This document shows positions 36,694-45,013 of a stretch of DNA of 64,000 nt, piece after piece. Source of the stretch: Nostoc sp. ATCC 53789 (GTDB lineage: Bacteria; Cyanobacteriota; Cyanobacteriia; Cyanobacteriales; Nostocaceae); assembly GCF_009873495.1 (NCBI RefSeq), contig NZ_CP046703.1, positions 434,001-498,000 of the forward strand, read 5' to 3'. Below the pieces are notes generated by a model. That model had not been told where the DNA came from. It saw only the letters and a program-made list of their open reading frames with translations, and did no database searches. A program made the position numbers and the translations under genes. The first letter of the stretch is position 1. Each line of letters opens with the position of its first letter.

Positions 36694-37683
36694 TTAGAGC
36701 AAAGCACCACCACAACTAGAACCACACCCAGCAGTACAACCATAGCAATAAGCAGCAGTTTGGATCTCACTAATCAGGTCTAGACTGCCAGCTTCTAGCA
36801 ATTTGCTAACTGTTAGTGGTTCAGAATTACCAGTTTTTGCAGGCAAATTCATCATCTGGTTAAAGTCACAATCATATACATTTCCTAGATAGTCAATTGA
36901 AAGTTGATCGCGGCACATCAAATGTTCAACTGTGCCAGGATTAAAATTTGACTCTAAAAACTGCAAATAGCTACTGTGTAGTTTTCTCCGTTCTAAATGT
37001 ATTTTGGTTCTACCAACTGGTAGGTTGTTAATGGTGAAGAGGTTGTTAAATACAATATTAAAATGTTCTTGTAAGAACGTTTTGTAATCTCGTTCTAGGT
37101 TAGTCTGTTCGGGAGCTAAGGAAAATTTTTCAGTAGTGGGTAACTGGGGATTAAATACCAAGTCCAAAATTAAATTTTCATCTTTACCATAGCCGAGTTG
37201 GTTAAGCCACTGCAAAGCTTTGACTGAACTATCAAAAACGCCAGAACCACGCATTTTATCAACATTATCTACTAAATAGCATGGTAGAGAAGCCACAACT
37301 CTTATTTGGTGTTGAGCAAAATATTCTGGTAAATCAGCAAATCCATCTTCAAAATAAATAGTCAAATTAGACCGGACAATCACCTGCTTGCCGGTTGCTC
37401 TTGCTGCTTCTACTAATGGCTTAAATCCATAATTCATTTCTGGTGCGCCACCAGTCAAATCCACAATTTTAATTTCGGGAAATTTATGGATTAGCGAAAT
37501 CAATTGTTCGCAAACTTCAGGAGAAAGCTCTTCTGTACGTTTTGGCCCAGCTTCGACATGACAGTGTGTACAGGCAAGGTTACAACGCTTACCTAGATTA
37601 ATTTGTAAAACAGAGATCCCCTTTTTTGTCAAAGGTGAATTTAGTTTATTTTTAAATGGTGTAATTTTGGATTGAGTTTGCAT
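36694..37683 (-). CDS. arsS: Radical SAM protein ArsS (arsenosugar biosynthesis)
   Basis: 329 residues. The radical SAM cluster motif is C34-x3-C38-x2-C41 (CNLACTHC). The C-terminus carries further cysteines C313, C316, C320 and C324 (CYGCTAGCGSSC), as in the DUF3641/ArsS group, which probably bind an extra cluster or substrate. ArsS is known from cyanobacteria to act after ArsM, adding the adenosyl-derived group to dimethylarsenite on the way to arsenosugars. The neighbouring arsM gene and the shared direction support this. The Pit-type transporter gene lies between them. Length is normal. Confidence 0.88.
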   Translation of the reverse strand: MQTQSKITPFKNKLNSPLTKKGISVLQINLGKRCNLACTHCHVEAGPKRTEELSPEVCEQLISLIHKFPEIKIVDLTGGAPEMNYGFKPLVEAARATGKQVIVRSNLTIYFEDGFADLPEYFAQHQIRVVASLPCYLVDNVDKMRGSGVFDSSVKALQWLNQLGYGKDENLILDLVFNPQLPTTEKFSLAPEQTNLERDYKTFLQEHFNIVFNNLFTINNLPVGRTKIHLERRKLHSSYLQFLESNFNPGTVEHLMCRDQLSIDYLGNVYDCDFNQMMNLPAKTGNSEPLTVSKLLEAGSLDLISEIQTAAYCYGCTAGCGSSCGGALL

Positions 37684-37726
37684 TAGCTACTATTCCTTAA
37701 ATATGATAAAAATTTATTAAATTTTT

Positions 37727-38686
37727 CTAACCTTGTAATAATCTGTAAATTATTCCACTAATAATTGCAGCAATAGGTAAAGTTAAAATCCACGATAATA
37801 GTATCTGATAAAATACACGCATATTGGCTTTTTTGCCAATCAAACCGACTCCAAAAATAGATCCAACTGAAACATGAGTGGTGGAAACAGGAAGTCCAAA
37901 CAGACTAGCTGCAATCACTAGAATTCCAGTTACTATATTTGCTGATAAGCCTTGAGGAGGATTCAATGAGGTAATCTTTTCACTCATGGTGACAGCAACT
38001 TTTTGGGAGTTGAGTAAACCGCCAAGTGCCATTGCGATCGCAATCGTGATCATTCCTCCCTGAACCGAAAAATACTCAATAACTAGAATGAGTGAGGAAA
38101 TCTTGGGAGTATCATTTAATCCTCTCGCAAAACTCACAACTCCGGCGCTGAGAAAATGGCAAGTATCAATCATTTTTTGATTGACTGGTAGGTTCCATTT
38201 GGAATTTATATAGCCAGATAAGCTGTAAATTGCTGCTCCGAAAGGAATGGCAATGATCGGACTGAGAAATAAAGGCAAAACAAAGGAAGTTCCCAAAACG
38301 GCAAAATTGACTTTGAGTCCGATCGCAACTAATCCAGCGCCAACTAGCGCACCGATTAAACTGTGAGTTGTGGAAATGGGAAACCCCATAAGGGTGGCTA
38401 TCAGTACAGTTAGACCAGTTGCGATCGCAACTGCGAGATGAAACTCTGGTGAATTAGCGATCGCATCAGGCACTAGTCCTTTACCAGAGAAGTTTTTAAT
38501 TAGTGTACTTGCCAAAAAAGTTGCAGTTGCTGCACCACCTAAAGTTGTGAAAGTTGCCCACAAAATTGCTGTTTGATAGCTACTAGTTCGGCTACCAAAC
38601 AACGTTGCTACCCCTTTAAAGTTGTCATTGGCACCATTTGAATATGCTAAAAAAAGCGTAGCGATAAATAAACTAATTAACAACAT
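37727..38686 (-). CDS. Pit-family inorganic phosphate transporter
   Basis: 319 residues, almost wholly hydrophobic, with the two inverted family repeats: SNGANDNFKGVATLFGS near the N-terminus with GFPISTTHSLIGALVGAG, and ARGLNDTPK with GLPVSTTHVSVGS in the second half. Pit proteins carry metal-phosphate coupled to protons or sodium, and they also admit arsenate. It is shorter than E. coli PitA (about 500 residues) but typical of many bacterial members. It lies between arsM and arsS with 43- and 125-bp gaps, on the same strand, so co-expression is likely. Whether it takes up phosphate to outcompete arsenate, or brings in arsenate, cannot be said. Confidence 0.88.
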   Translation of the reverse strand: MLLISLFIATLFLAYSNGANDNFKGVATLFGSRTSSYQTAILWATFTTLGGAATATFLASTLIKNFSGKGLVPDAIANSPEFHLAVAIATGLTVLIATLMGFPISTTHSLIGALVGAGLVAIGLKVNFAVLGTSFVLPLFLSPIIAIPFGAAIYSLSGYINSKWNLPVNQKMIDTCHFLSAGVVSFARGLNDTPKISSLILVIEYFSVQGGMITIAIAMALGGLLNSQKVAVTMSEKITSLNPPQGLSANIVTGILVIAASLFGLPVSTTHVSVGSIFGVGLIGKKANMRVFYQILLSWILTLPIAAIISGIIYRLLQG

Positions 38687-38707
38687 TTTGGGGTTTATAA
38701 ATAAGAA

Positions 38708-38802
38708 GTCAGAATCCAGAATCCAGAATTAAGAATGCAATTTTTAAAATATTCTAATTATACATTCATACCCCAGTCGTACAGAATAATTCTGAATTCT
38801 GT
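38708..38802. repeat. CAGAATC-type tandem repeat and inverted repeat
   Basis: GTCAGAATCCAGAATCCAG at the left, and ACAGAAT (38781-38787) pairing with ATTCTGT (38796-38802) at the right, fill the gap between arsM and the transporter gene. It is a typical Nostoc intergenic repeat; a weak terminator role is possible. Confidence 0.5.
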
Positions 38803-38811
38803 CTTAAGAAA

Positions 38812-39780
38812 TTAACAGCAACCACCACCGCTATAGTGCCAGGTTGAGTTGGTAACAATTATTTCTGCTGGCTTGATAGCCGCAAGTTTAGCGGCAGTTT
38901 TATCACACACTGCTGCGGGAATACCTCGCTGGAGTAAGTGTCCTGCTGAGTCATCGAAAAAGGGTTCTGAACCAGCATAAATTGCTGTTTTTCCTGTGAA
39001 AATACAAGCACCATCTTCTGGAATATCAACTTTAAAGGAGACAGAATCCAGGCTTTCTAAAAGTAGGTGTTCGTCTAAATTATAAGTCTGAGAATCTAGT
39101 AGACGATAAGGACGACGAGCGCGAATTTCAACTTGACCAAAACCAGCATTTGTAATCAGTTCAGTATACTCTTGATATGTAAGCGCGCCTGATAAACACA
39201 TGGCTCTGAGTCGTTCATCTTGTTGAAGATGTGCTGGAATTTCACTAGTGGCAATTGGATCGCTCATCTGCAAACGTCCGCCTGGTTTTAATACCCGATA
39301 GGCTTCTTTTAAAGCACGGTTTAAATCTTCTGGTTCAAAGATGTTGAAAAGGCAATTCTGCGCCACGATATCGACGCTAGCATCAGCAACCGGTAAGTTA
39401 AAAGCATCACCTTCGCGGATTTCTACAAAACTCGTGTCAAACCACGGGTTTTCTTGAGCAGCAATTTCCAGATTGCGTGCGGCTGCTTCCCGCATGGCCC
39501 CAACCGGTTCAACGGCAATTACAGCACCTGCATAGCGGGAAAAATAAGCGAATTGCAACGCTTCTAAGCCGCCACCAACGCCCACATAAAGCACAGTAGG
39601 CTGATTTCCTAGTTCGCTGGAGTGAACGGTAGTGCCACAACCATAGTTCATTTCCTGCATAGCCAAAGGAATTTTCAACCCTGGTAGTTGCAGGGGTGTA
39701 CTTTGCACACAACAAAGTCCAACTTGCGGGGTTTCGGCAACTTCGCGGTAAAATTGCGCTGCTGTTTCTAGATAAGTCAT
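38812..39780 (-). CDS. arsM: Arsenite S-adenosylmethionine methyltransferase ArsM
   Basis: 322 residues. A class I SAM fold is visible with the glycine motif VGVGGGLEAL (66-75) and AVEPVG as the acidic strand. Cysteines C23, C24 and C48 in the N-terminal part and the GGGCC terminus are candidates for As(III) binding. The sequence NYGCG is typical of the arsenosugar-pathway ArsM group. It methylates trivalent arsenic, and ArsS downstream uses the dimethylated product. It is the first gene of the arsM-pit-arsS set. An ordinary methyltransferase role is unlikely given ArsS nearby. Confidence 0.87.
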   Translation of the reverse strand: MTYLETAAQFYREVAETPQVGLCCVQSTPLQLPGLKIPLAMQEMNYGCGTTVHSSELGNQPTVLYVGVGGGLEALQFAYFSRYAGAVIAVEPVGAMREAAARNLEIAAQENPWFDTSFVEIREGDAFNLPVADASVDIVAQNCLFNIFEPEDLNRALKEAYRVLKPGGRLQMSDPIATSEIPAHLQQDERLRAMCLSGALTYQEYTELITNAGFGQVEIRARRPYRLLDSQTYNLDEHLLLESLDSVSFKVDIPEDGACIFTGKTAIYAGSEPFFDDSAGHLLQRGIPAAVCDKTAAKLAAIKPAEIIVTNSTWHYSGGGCC

Positions 39781-39865
39781 GCAGTTTTAGATTTTTAGAT
39801 GATGACAGCTTTGTGCATCCTAATATAATTAACCCTGAGTTGGATGAGTTATTGCTCAGATTGCC

Positions 39866-39907
39866 AAAAACCTCAAATCTTCCTAGAACACAAAACTTTG
39901 AGGTTTT
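39866..39907. terminator. Bidirectional terminator-like hairpin
   Basis: AAAAACCTCAAA and TTTGAGGTTTT form an 11-bp perfect stem with A and T tails on both sides. It lies between the regulator gene's end and the arsM start, so it probably ends transcription of the regulator on the minus strand. Confidence 0.7.
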
Positions 39908-39927
39908 ATCGTTATTTCACACTGGAT

Positions 39928-40030
39928 AGGGGATGAGGGAGCAGGGAGCAGGGGGACAAGGGGACAAAAGTTTAGAACTTACAACAAGTCTTTCCCCTTG
40001 TCCCCAATTCTCCTTGTCCCCAAGTCCTCT
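39928..40030. repeat. Intergenic purine/pyrimidine repeat element
   Basis: GGGAGCAGGGAGCAGGGGG with GACAAGGG units, then CCCCTTGTCCCC arms. It is the intergenic counterpart of the inserts inside the NRPS adenylation domains. Confidence 0.75.
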
Positions 40031-40044
40031 TTCCCATCTCAAAT

Positions 40045-40719
40045 TCAATCATGCAATGTGTAGCCGACACCACTCACAGTTTGAATGAGACACTTTTCGT
40101 TATTGGCTTCAAGTTTCAGACGCAGGTAGCGTATATGAAGTTCGATGATGTTGGCATCGCTCATGAAGTCGTAAGCCCAGACTTCTTGTAAAATGCGATC
40201 GCAGGTAATTAGCTGTCGTGGATGGGCCAGTAAATATTCCAGTAAATCAAATTCCTTAGCAGTTAACTCAATTAACCTTTGATCTCGGTACACTTGGCGC
40301 GTGCGACGATTTAAACTCAAGTCTTCAAATTCTAAAACATCTGCGCTGTCTACTTGCCAATTTCTTCGCAGGTGAGTGCCAACTCTGGCCAATAATTCAT
40401 CAACACTGAAGGGCTTAACGAGGTAATCATCAGCACCAGCGTCTAAGCCTACAATGCGATCGCTTACTTCATCTTTGACGGTTAATAATATTATTGGCAA
40501 TTTATCACTAATATTTCGCAGGTGGTGGCAAATCTCTAACCCCGATAAGCCAGGCAACACCCAGTCTACAATTACTAAATCTAGATGTAACTCACGCGCT
40601 GCGGTGAGTGCAGTTAATCCATCGTAGGCAATACTGACTTGATAGCCTTCATAATTTAATTCTAATTCGACAAATCGCGCCAGTTTGACTTCATCTTCAA
40701 CCAGTAAGATGTGCGTCAT
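40045..40719 (-). CDS. OmpR/PhoB-family response regulator
   Basis: 224 residues. The receiver domain (1-115) has acidic pocket E8-D9, phosphoacceptor D52, T80 and K102; the C-terminal winged helix (about 125-222) has the family ends LTAKEFDLLEYLLAHP and RYLRLKLE. It binds DNA and regulates transcription after phosphorylation by a sensor kinase, but no kinase gene is adjacent, so it is an orphan in this window. It lies upstream of arsM in the same direction but is separated by 264 bp and a terminator-like hairpin, so a role in arsenic control is only a possibility. Confidence 0.9.
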   Translation of the reverse strand: MTHILLVEDEVKLARFVELELNYEGYQVSIAYDGLTALTAARELHLDLVIVDWVLPGLSGLEICHHLRNISDKLPIILLTVKDEVSDRIVGLDAGADDYLVKPFSVDELLARVGTHLRRNWQVDSADVLEFEDLSLNRRTRQVYRDQRLIELTAKEFDLLEYLLAHPRQLITCDRILQEVWAYDFMSDANIIELHIRYLRLKLEANNEKCLIQTVSGVGYTLHD

Positions 40720-40913
40720 GATGATGTTAATGATTTCAGCAGGGTACGGTAAGCAACAATACGGTCTGGAAACACTTGAGCGAGGTGCTAGCTACTTACA
40801 TAGCAAAACATCTAAATTAGGTGTACGTTAGCTTAGTATAAACCTGAGTAAGTAACAACAGTATATTTGAAAATACCGATGGCTGCTTAATCAACGAACG
40901 ATCAAACTGACTA

Positions 40914-41201
40914 TTAGCAATAGCTTGTGACATCTTCACCACATTTATCGGCAAGATAACAGAGTGCTTTAAAACGCAAACCAACTACTTCCTCGTATAG
41001 TGGATTTAATTTACACATCGGAGGAATATGAAATAGCTTCCGACCAAACAGTGTGATATCTTGCTCAAAGGGACACTGAGCAGGAATAGCTTTGCACAAG
41101 AAATGAGCCAATTTAGAGTTATGAATTTCTATCTTTTCCAACCACTCGCGTACTGGGTGTAGTAAATCATTGTGTGACCGTACTTGAATAAAGCTTGTCA
41201 T
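40914..41201 (-). CDS. Mo-dependent nitrogenase C-terminal-family small protein
   Basis: 95 residues. It has the conserved core IPAQCPFEQDITLFGRK, then HIPPMCKLNPLYEEVVGLRF, then ALCYLADKCGED and a final SYC, the pattern of the cyanobacterial family named for a Mo-dependent nitrogenase C-terminus. It has five cysteines, four of them shared with a paralogue at 47169-47540. The function is not established; the family is found chiefly in cyanobacteria and may bind metal through the cysteines. It is a single gene, not obviously in an operon. Confidence 0.82.
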   Translation of the reverse strand: MTSFIQVRSHNDLLHPVREWLEKIEIHNSKLAHFLCKAIPAQCPFEQDITLFGRKLFHIPPMCKLNPLYEEVVGLRFKALCYLADKCGEDVTSYC

Positions 41202-41575
41202 AATTTTTCACCTTAATAATTTCAAACTAGATTGAGTTTGTTCTATTTGAACCTCTATAAATACATACACTTAGGTTCTATAGTTTTATGCACTGATTCC
41301 TAGTTCGTTCGTCCTCTACAAAGATAGAATGAATCTCTAGGTACACTGTAAACTACACATTCAAGGGTCAAAATTCCTGATGATTTCTACAATTTCCAAA
41401 AACTTTTGCAACAAATGAATCGGCTAAAGCTGTATCTCACTGGGGCAAGAACCGCTATATTGTGCCAAACGCTAGGCTAGATATTGCCGAACTGCAAAAC
41501 TATAAATAAATTCTGGGAGGCGCAGCTAAACTTACTCTAAAAAAGCATCAAGCTTTAAGGAAGCTGCGAAAACTT
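41202..41575. other. Intergenic region with possible gene remnant
   Basis: AT-rich promoter-like sequence for the divergent neighbours. From 41384 there is an open frame without a start codon (listed separately). Nothing else recognised. Confidence 0.5.
41384..41509 (+). pseudogene. Unidentified truncated reading frame
   Basis: Forty-one codons following two TGA stops and ending in TAA at 41507-41509, without any ATG. The translation includes FATNESAKAVSHWGKNRYIV and has the look of real protein sequence, but I do not recognise the family. It may be the 3' end of a decayed gene. Confidence 0.25.
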
Positions 41576-42199
41576 ATGACTGATAACTTCTTCAGTAACA
41601 AAAAGCTACTTTTTGACCGATGGGCACCAAGTTATGATTGGCTCTTTCCTTCAGTGTTTTATCGAGCCATTCACAAACGCTTGCTGGAGTACGTCGATTT
41701 ACCAAAGTCAGCAAATGTACTTGATATCGGTTGTGGTACTGGCCGCTTACTTGAGCGCCTTGCTACTCAGTTTCCTGACCTGCGGGGTACTGGATTGGAT
41801 TTCTCTGCTAATATGTTGCGGTTAGCAAGACAGAGCAACCACCACCGTCCACGCTTAATTTATATTGAGGGTAAAGCTGAGTCTCTTCCTTTTGCTGATG
41901 GTCAATTTAATGCTGTCTTCAGCACTATCAGCTTCTTGCACTATTTGGAACCGAAACAGGTAGTTAGTCAGATAGCACGGGTACTTTCTCCCGGTGGCCG
42001 TTTCTACTTAGTTGACATTAACATTACTTCTAAAAAAGAGGCAGAGCCTCAATTATTGCCACTTACTCCCCGTGGAATTAGACTCTACAGCCCTAATCAA
42101 CGTCAACTTCTTGGCTCTTCTGCTGGGCTATTGTGTTTGAATCACCACTATTTATTAGGGCCAGTCTTACTAACAATTTTTGCTAAACCTCCGATTTGA
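41576..42199 (+). CDS. Class I SAM-dependent methyltransferase
   Basis: 207 residues. Motif I is VLDIGCGTGR (48-57), motif II area GTGLDFSANML, and post-motif GKAESLPFADGQFNAVFSTISFLHY, as in UbiE/Methyltransf_11 proteins. The start LFDRWAPSYDWLFPSVFYRAIHKRL is typical of quinone- or lipid-type methyltransferases. The substrate is unknown. It is not in an operon with a pathway gene I can name; the next gene (acetyltransferase) is convergent. Confidence 0.85.
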   Translation: MTDNFFSNKKLLFDRWAPSYDWLFPSVFYRAIHKRLLEYVDLPKSANVLDIGCGTGRLLERLATQFPDLRGTGLDFSANMLRLARQSNHHRPRLIYIEGKAESLPFADGQFNAVFSTISFLHYLEPKQVVSQIARVLSPGGRFYLVDINITSKKEAEPQLLPLTPRGIRLYSPNQRQLLGSSAGLLCLNHHYLLGPVLLTIFAKPPI

Positions 42200-42265
42200 A
42201 AATAGAAAATTGGAAAGAGTAAAAGATTGTAAACAGCTTGTATCAGTCATTTTTCTCTATATCTT

Positions 42266-42320
42266 AATTACGAATTACGTTAGCGTAGCGGTAGCGAGTC
42301 CGCGAGCGTCATTACGAATT
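42266..42320. repeat. Palindromic GTAGCG/CGCGAGCG repeat
   Basis: TTACGAATTACGTTAGCG, then GTAGCGGTAGCGAGTCCGCG and CGTCATTACGAATT. The outer parts TTACGAATTACG and TACGAATT are related, and the middle is a known type of dispersed Nostoc palindrome. It overlaps the last codons of the acetyltransferase gene. Confidence 0.6.
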
Positions 42321-42809
42321 AGTATGTCCTCGATATTCCATAAACACCACAGGAACTTTGAGCAGCTTTTTAGCTAATTGCGACAATCTAAATTTATCGT
42401 TGAGCGTAGACAAGCCTGTTGTTCTGGGAAATTGTGGCAAGTCTTCAAAAGATATTGGTGCAAAATTAAACCGACTGTAAAACTGTGCCAATCGTTCACC
42501 TAAACATTCAAGATAAAGTGGTTGCGTTGCTGTATTAATCAAATGCTGCGTTAGCAAAGTACCCAAACCGCGACCTCTCCAAGCTGATGCAACGACCAAA
42601 CTACCAAGTTCTTGTGCCCCTGAAAAATTACGTAGCTGTCCGCAAGCTACGAGATTATCACCAAATTCAATTACCCAAAATTGCTGCCAGTTTAATTGAG
42701 TTGGGTCGAGTTTCGCTGAGAATACCAGCAATCGAATTGACCACTTATCCGCCAAGGTTGCCTTGCGAAGGACACATCCAGATGGTAACGGTGGATTACT
42801 CTGGTTCAT
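42312..42809 (-). CDS. GNAT-family N-acetyltransferase
   Basis: 165 residues. The acetyl-CoA-binding signature RGRGLGT is at 78-84, preceded by the strand LGSLVVASAW and followed by LYLECLGERLAQFYSRFNF, the usual GNAT core. The start begins with a short polar stretch then VLRKATLADKWSIRLLV, a common N-terminal strand-helix. The substrate cannot be told. Convergent with the upstream methyltransferase gene, and its 3' end touches a palindromic repeat. Confidence 0.83.
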   Translation of the reverse strand: MNQSNPPLPSGCVLRKATLADKWSIRLLVFSAKLDPTQLNWQQFWVIEFGDNLVACGQLRNFSGAQELGSLVVASAWRGRGLGTLLTQHLINTATQPLYLECLGERLAQFYSRFNFAPISFEDLPQFPRTTGLSTLNDKFRLSQLAKKLLKVPVVFMEYRGHTNS

Positions 42810-43131
42810 TAATTACACTTTGATAGTTTGGATCACAATCATCACACGATATTATTCACTTAGATCATTTGCCATTCTCTGTCAAGTGTCAATAAAGCAA
42901 TTCTAAAAGCATCTCGGATATCAAATCTGTTCTAAATTGTCCTTTAACGACGTCAAGCATTCTAAGGTTAGCAAATTCTATAGTTATGGATTTTTGTCAT
43001 CAAAGATGAGTAGTACTAAACAATACTTCCGATAGAGGGACAATCAGCGATAACTAGATTCTGGATAGATGTATTCAAAACCCAAATTTTCTTAAGATAA
43101 TCCCAAGAATAAATAATTAAGGAATGTCATC
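42810..43131. other. Intergenic region before small protein gene
   Basis: About 320 bp, AT-rich. I saw no gene, repeat or terminator here beyond possible promoters for the two divergent neighbours. Confidence 0.5.
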
Positions 43132-43332
43132 ATGGCTGAACAAAAAAAACAAAAATCTGATAATCAAGAAACTACGCCTACTGCTTCTGGTGGCTACCAA
43201 ACCCCCATCGACGAAAGTATCCGCAAAACTGGCGATGCTGAAAAGAGTGATGCTAAACCCAGTGCTACACCAGAAGCACCAGGAGAGGATGGTATAGCAG
43301 GTAGCCCTAATCAGGGAACTGAATCACGTTAA
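43132..43332 (+). CDS. Small hydrophilic, probably disordered protein
   Basis: 66 residues, rich in Lys, Glu, Pro, Ser and Thr, with no hydrophobic core: it begins MAEQKKQKSDNQETT and ends NQGTESR. It is preceded by AAGGAATGTCATC and followed by a clear terminator, which supports a real, separately expressed gene. The family is not recognised; similar charged small proteins are annotated as hypothetical in Nostoc. No partner is suggested by the context. Confidence 0.65.
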   Translation: MAEQKKQKSDNQETTPTASGGYQTPIDESIRKTGDAEKSDAKPSATPEAPGEDGIAGSPNQGTESR

Positions 43333-43346
43333 TTGGTTTTAACTTT

Positions 43347-43388
43347 CCCAAGTTTGAATAATCTTCTTGGGGTTTTTTAGTAACCCCG
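43347..43388 (+). terminator. Rho-independent terminator after the small protein gene
   Basis: CCCAAG pairs with CTTGGG, followed directly by GTTTTTT. It lies 14 bp after the stop codon. Confidence 0.75.
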
Positions 43389-43540
43389 ATTTACTAAACT
43401 TTGAGTGGATAGTTGTGGTTTATATCACGATTATTCACTCATTTTTGTTGTGCGAGAATGTGGTGCGCTAAGTGCGTAAGCGCAGCCCCAATACTGCTCG
43501 GTTAATGGACTTCTAAATAAAAAAATACTCAACTACTTAT

Positions 43541-43598
43541 TGTGGGGTGGACATCTTGTGCGCCCTTGGCTATGGGCGCACAAGATGTCCATCCCACA
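43541..43598. repeat. Near-perfect 25-bp inverted repeat (MITE-like hairpin)
   Basis: TGTGGGGTGGACATCTTGTG followed by CGCCC pairs with GGGCGCACAAGATGTCC followed by ATCCCACA, one mismatch in 25, around an 8-bp loop. No gene is present inside. Confidence 0.8.
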
Positions 43599-43778
43599 GG
43601 ATTGGATAATTTATTTCTTGGAAGTCCCAACAAAGCTCTGAAAATGTTGGGTTTCGTTCCTCAATCCAACCTACCTGGAGTAGTTTTGCATTCTGGCATT
43701 GTTATGTATTTTATTTTACCTCTTACTAAAAAAATGATTTTTATTCACTTAGTTAGTGCTTGTGCAAAGCTATACCCT

Positions 43779-43804
43779 GTAGGGCAATTCGTGAATTGCC
43801 CCTA
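43779..43804. repeat. GGCAATTC/GAATTGCC palindrome
   Basis: AGGGCAATTCGTGAATTGCC and the following CCT form a short hairpin of the Nostoc GGGGCAATTCATGAATTGCCCC type. Confidence 0.65.
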
Positions 43805-44015
43805 TGGTAAATCGGGGCTTTCACTGCTTTTTTGCCTACCGAAGTTTGTCAGCACAGTGCTAAGGGAAAATCACCTATGCCTGAAAATCTGCTCAACTTC
43901 ATGATTCTTAATCATGCCAGCTTCCTCTAGTGGCTGACAGAAGTCCCACAATCCAATAGGCTGATCTTAAAGTGGTGATTTTTCACTGAGTCGTTAAGAA
44001 CTACCTATACAGAAA

Positions 44016-44345
44016 ATGTCTCTTAAAATAGTCCAGAACTTTGATGGCAGTTTCACTCTTGAAGCACAAGCCCAAGAAACTTTGTTCAACTTATTGACAA
44101 GCGATGCTTTCTTAAATCAAATTCGTCAACAATTGCAGTGTGAGCAAATTAAATTTACAGAATTAATTTTCCAACCAGTTCCTTATAGCTTAACTACAAC
44201 TAAAGGAATGCCAGCAGAGTTTGAAAAGTATCATGAATCTGATGAATATGCCATCATCAATGTACCACCAAATTTCATGTTTAGTGCTAAGATTTTTAAA
44301 CCCAGTCGCCTTTGTGCAATTTACCAAAAATTAGGTAATGGGTAA
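44016..44345 (+). CDS. Hypothetical protein, cyanobacterial type
   Basis: 109 residues, no signal peptide or membrane segment. The start MSLKIVQNFDGSFTLEAQAQETLFNLL and later DAFLNQIRQQLQCEQIKF suggest a mixed alpha/beta small domain. I do not recognise the family. It lies 72 bp ahead of the GIY-YIG-like gene on the same strand and could be co-transcribed with it and the kinase gene. The coding look (even codon use, sensible start) makes it likely real. Confidence 0.6.
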   Translation: MSLKIVQNFDGSFTLEAQAQETLFNLLTSDAFLNQIRQQLQCEQIKFTELIFQPVPYSLTTTKGMPAEFEKYHESDEYAIINVPPNFMFSAKIFKPSRLCAIYQKLGNG

Positions 44346-44417
44346 TTTTAAAGATAATTTTTCCCTAATTAGCAATTTTCCATTCTGAAGGCAAATAGTA
44401 AGTTTAATATTTGATGT

Positions 44418-44966
44418 ATGGCTCTTGAAACGAATCTTTCTTCTTTGGCAGCCCTGGAATACATTCCTTACATTGATGATAGCGGTCAATTACCTGAGCA
44501 ATTTCAAGGTAAAATCGGGGTATACGCTATTTTTGACCAAGAAAAAGTGCTGCAATTTGTAGGATACTCTCGTGATGTTTATCTCAGCCTCAAGCAGCAT
44601 TTAGTCCGTCAGCCACAGCAATGCTATTGGGTCAAAGTTCAAACTATTGAACGCCCTAGTCGCACAATTTTAGAAAATACTGAAAATGCTTGGATTGCTG
44701 AAAATGGCAGTGTACCTTGGGGAAATGGGGATAACAAGGAAAAATGGACTCATCCCATTGATGTCAAATTGATAATGACACCTGAAGAACAGGCAAAATA
44801 TCAAAATCCAGCTAATGATGAATTAGCACAAATGAAAATTATTAAAAACGTGGCGCGGAGAGTAGAAGCAGAAATTTCAACGCAATTATTAGAAGTGCGT
44901 GGTTTGCAAATGCAAGTTCGCTTCAATCCTAAATTGAAAGAAGAAGGTTTACTAGATTTGAAATGA
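44418..44966 (+). CDS. GIY-YIG nuclease-family protein
   Basis: 182 residues. The N-terminal part shows a degenerate GIY-YIG core: GVYAIFDQEKVLQFVGYSRDV, a helix with KQHLVRQ, and a distal NTENAWIAENG with a Glu. A C-terminal helical extension (ADDELAQMKIIKNVARRVEAEI-like, about 130-160) is shared among cyanobacterial members. The classical Tyr of YIG is replaced, so nuclease activity is uncertain. It lies 47 bp before the kinase gene in the same direction. Its biological role is unknown. Confidence 0.68.
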   Translation: MALETNLSSLAALEYIPYIDDSGQLPEQFQGKIGVYAIFDQEKVLQFVGYSRDVYLSLKQHLVRQPQQCYWVKVQTIERPSRTILENTENAWIAENGSVPWGNGDNKEKWTHPIDVKLIMTPEEQAKYQNPANDELAQMKIIKNVARRVEAEISTQLLEVRGLQMQVRFNPKLKEEGLLDLK

Positions 44967-45013
44967 AGGTTGTTTTGGGAAAACTATCTTATGAATATCG
45001 CTTATAATCTCCC

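Larger units (their letters stand above)
43333..44015. other. Repeat-rich intergenic region
   Basis: No credible gene. It holds a terminator (43347-43388), a dispersed motif CCCCAATACTGCTCGGTT at 43486-43503, a long near-perfect hairpin (43541-43598) and the palindrome at 43779-43804. An open frame over the hairpin is a by-product of the repeat. Confidence 0.7.

Noticed and set aside
39696-39929. 77-residue plus-strand protein upstream of arsM
   Set aside because: It is antisense to the arsM start and extends over a terminator hairpin.
43542-43904. 120-residue plus-strand protein
   Set aside because: It begins inside a 25-bp palindrome and runs through two repeats; the composition is not protein-like and there is no ribosome-binding site.
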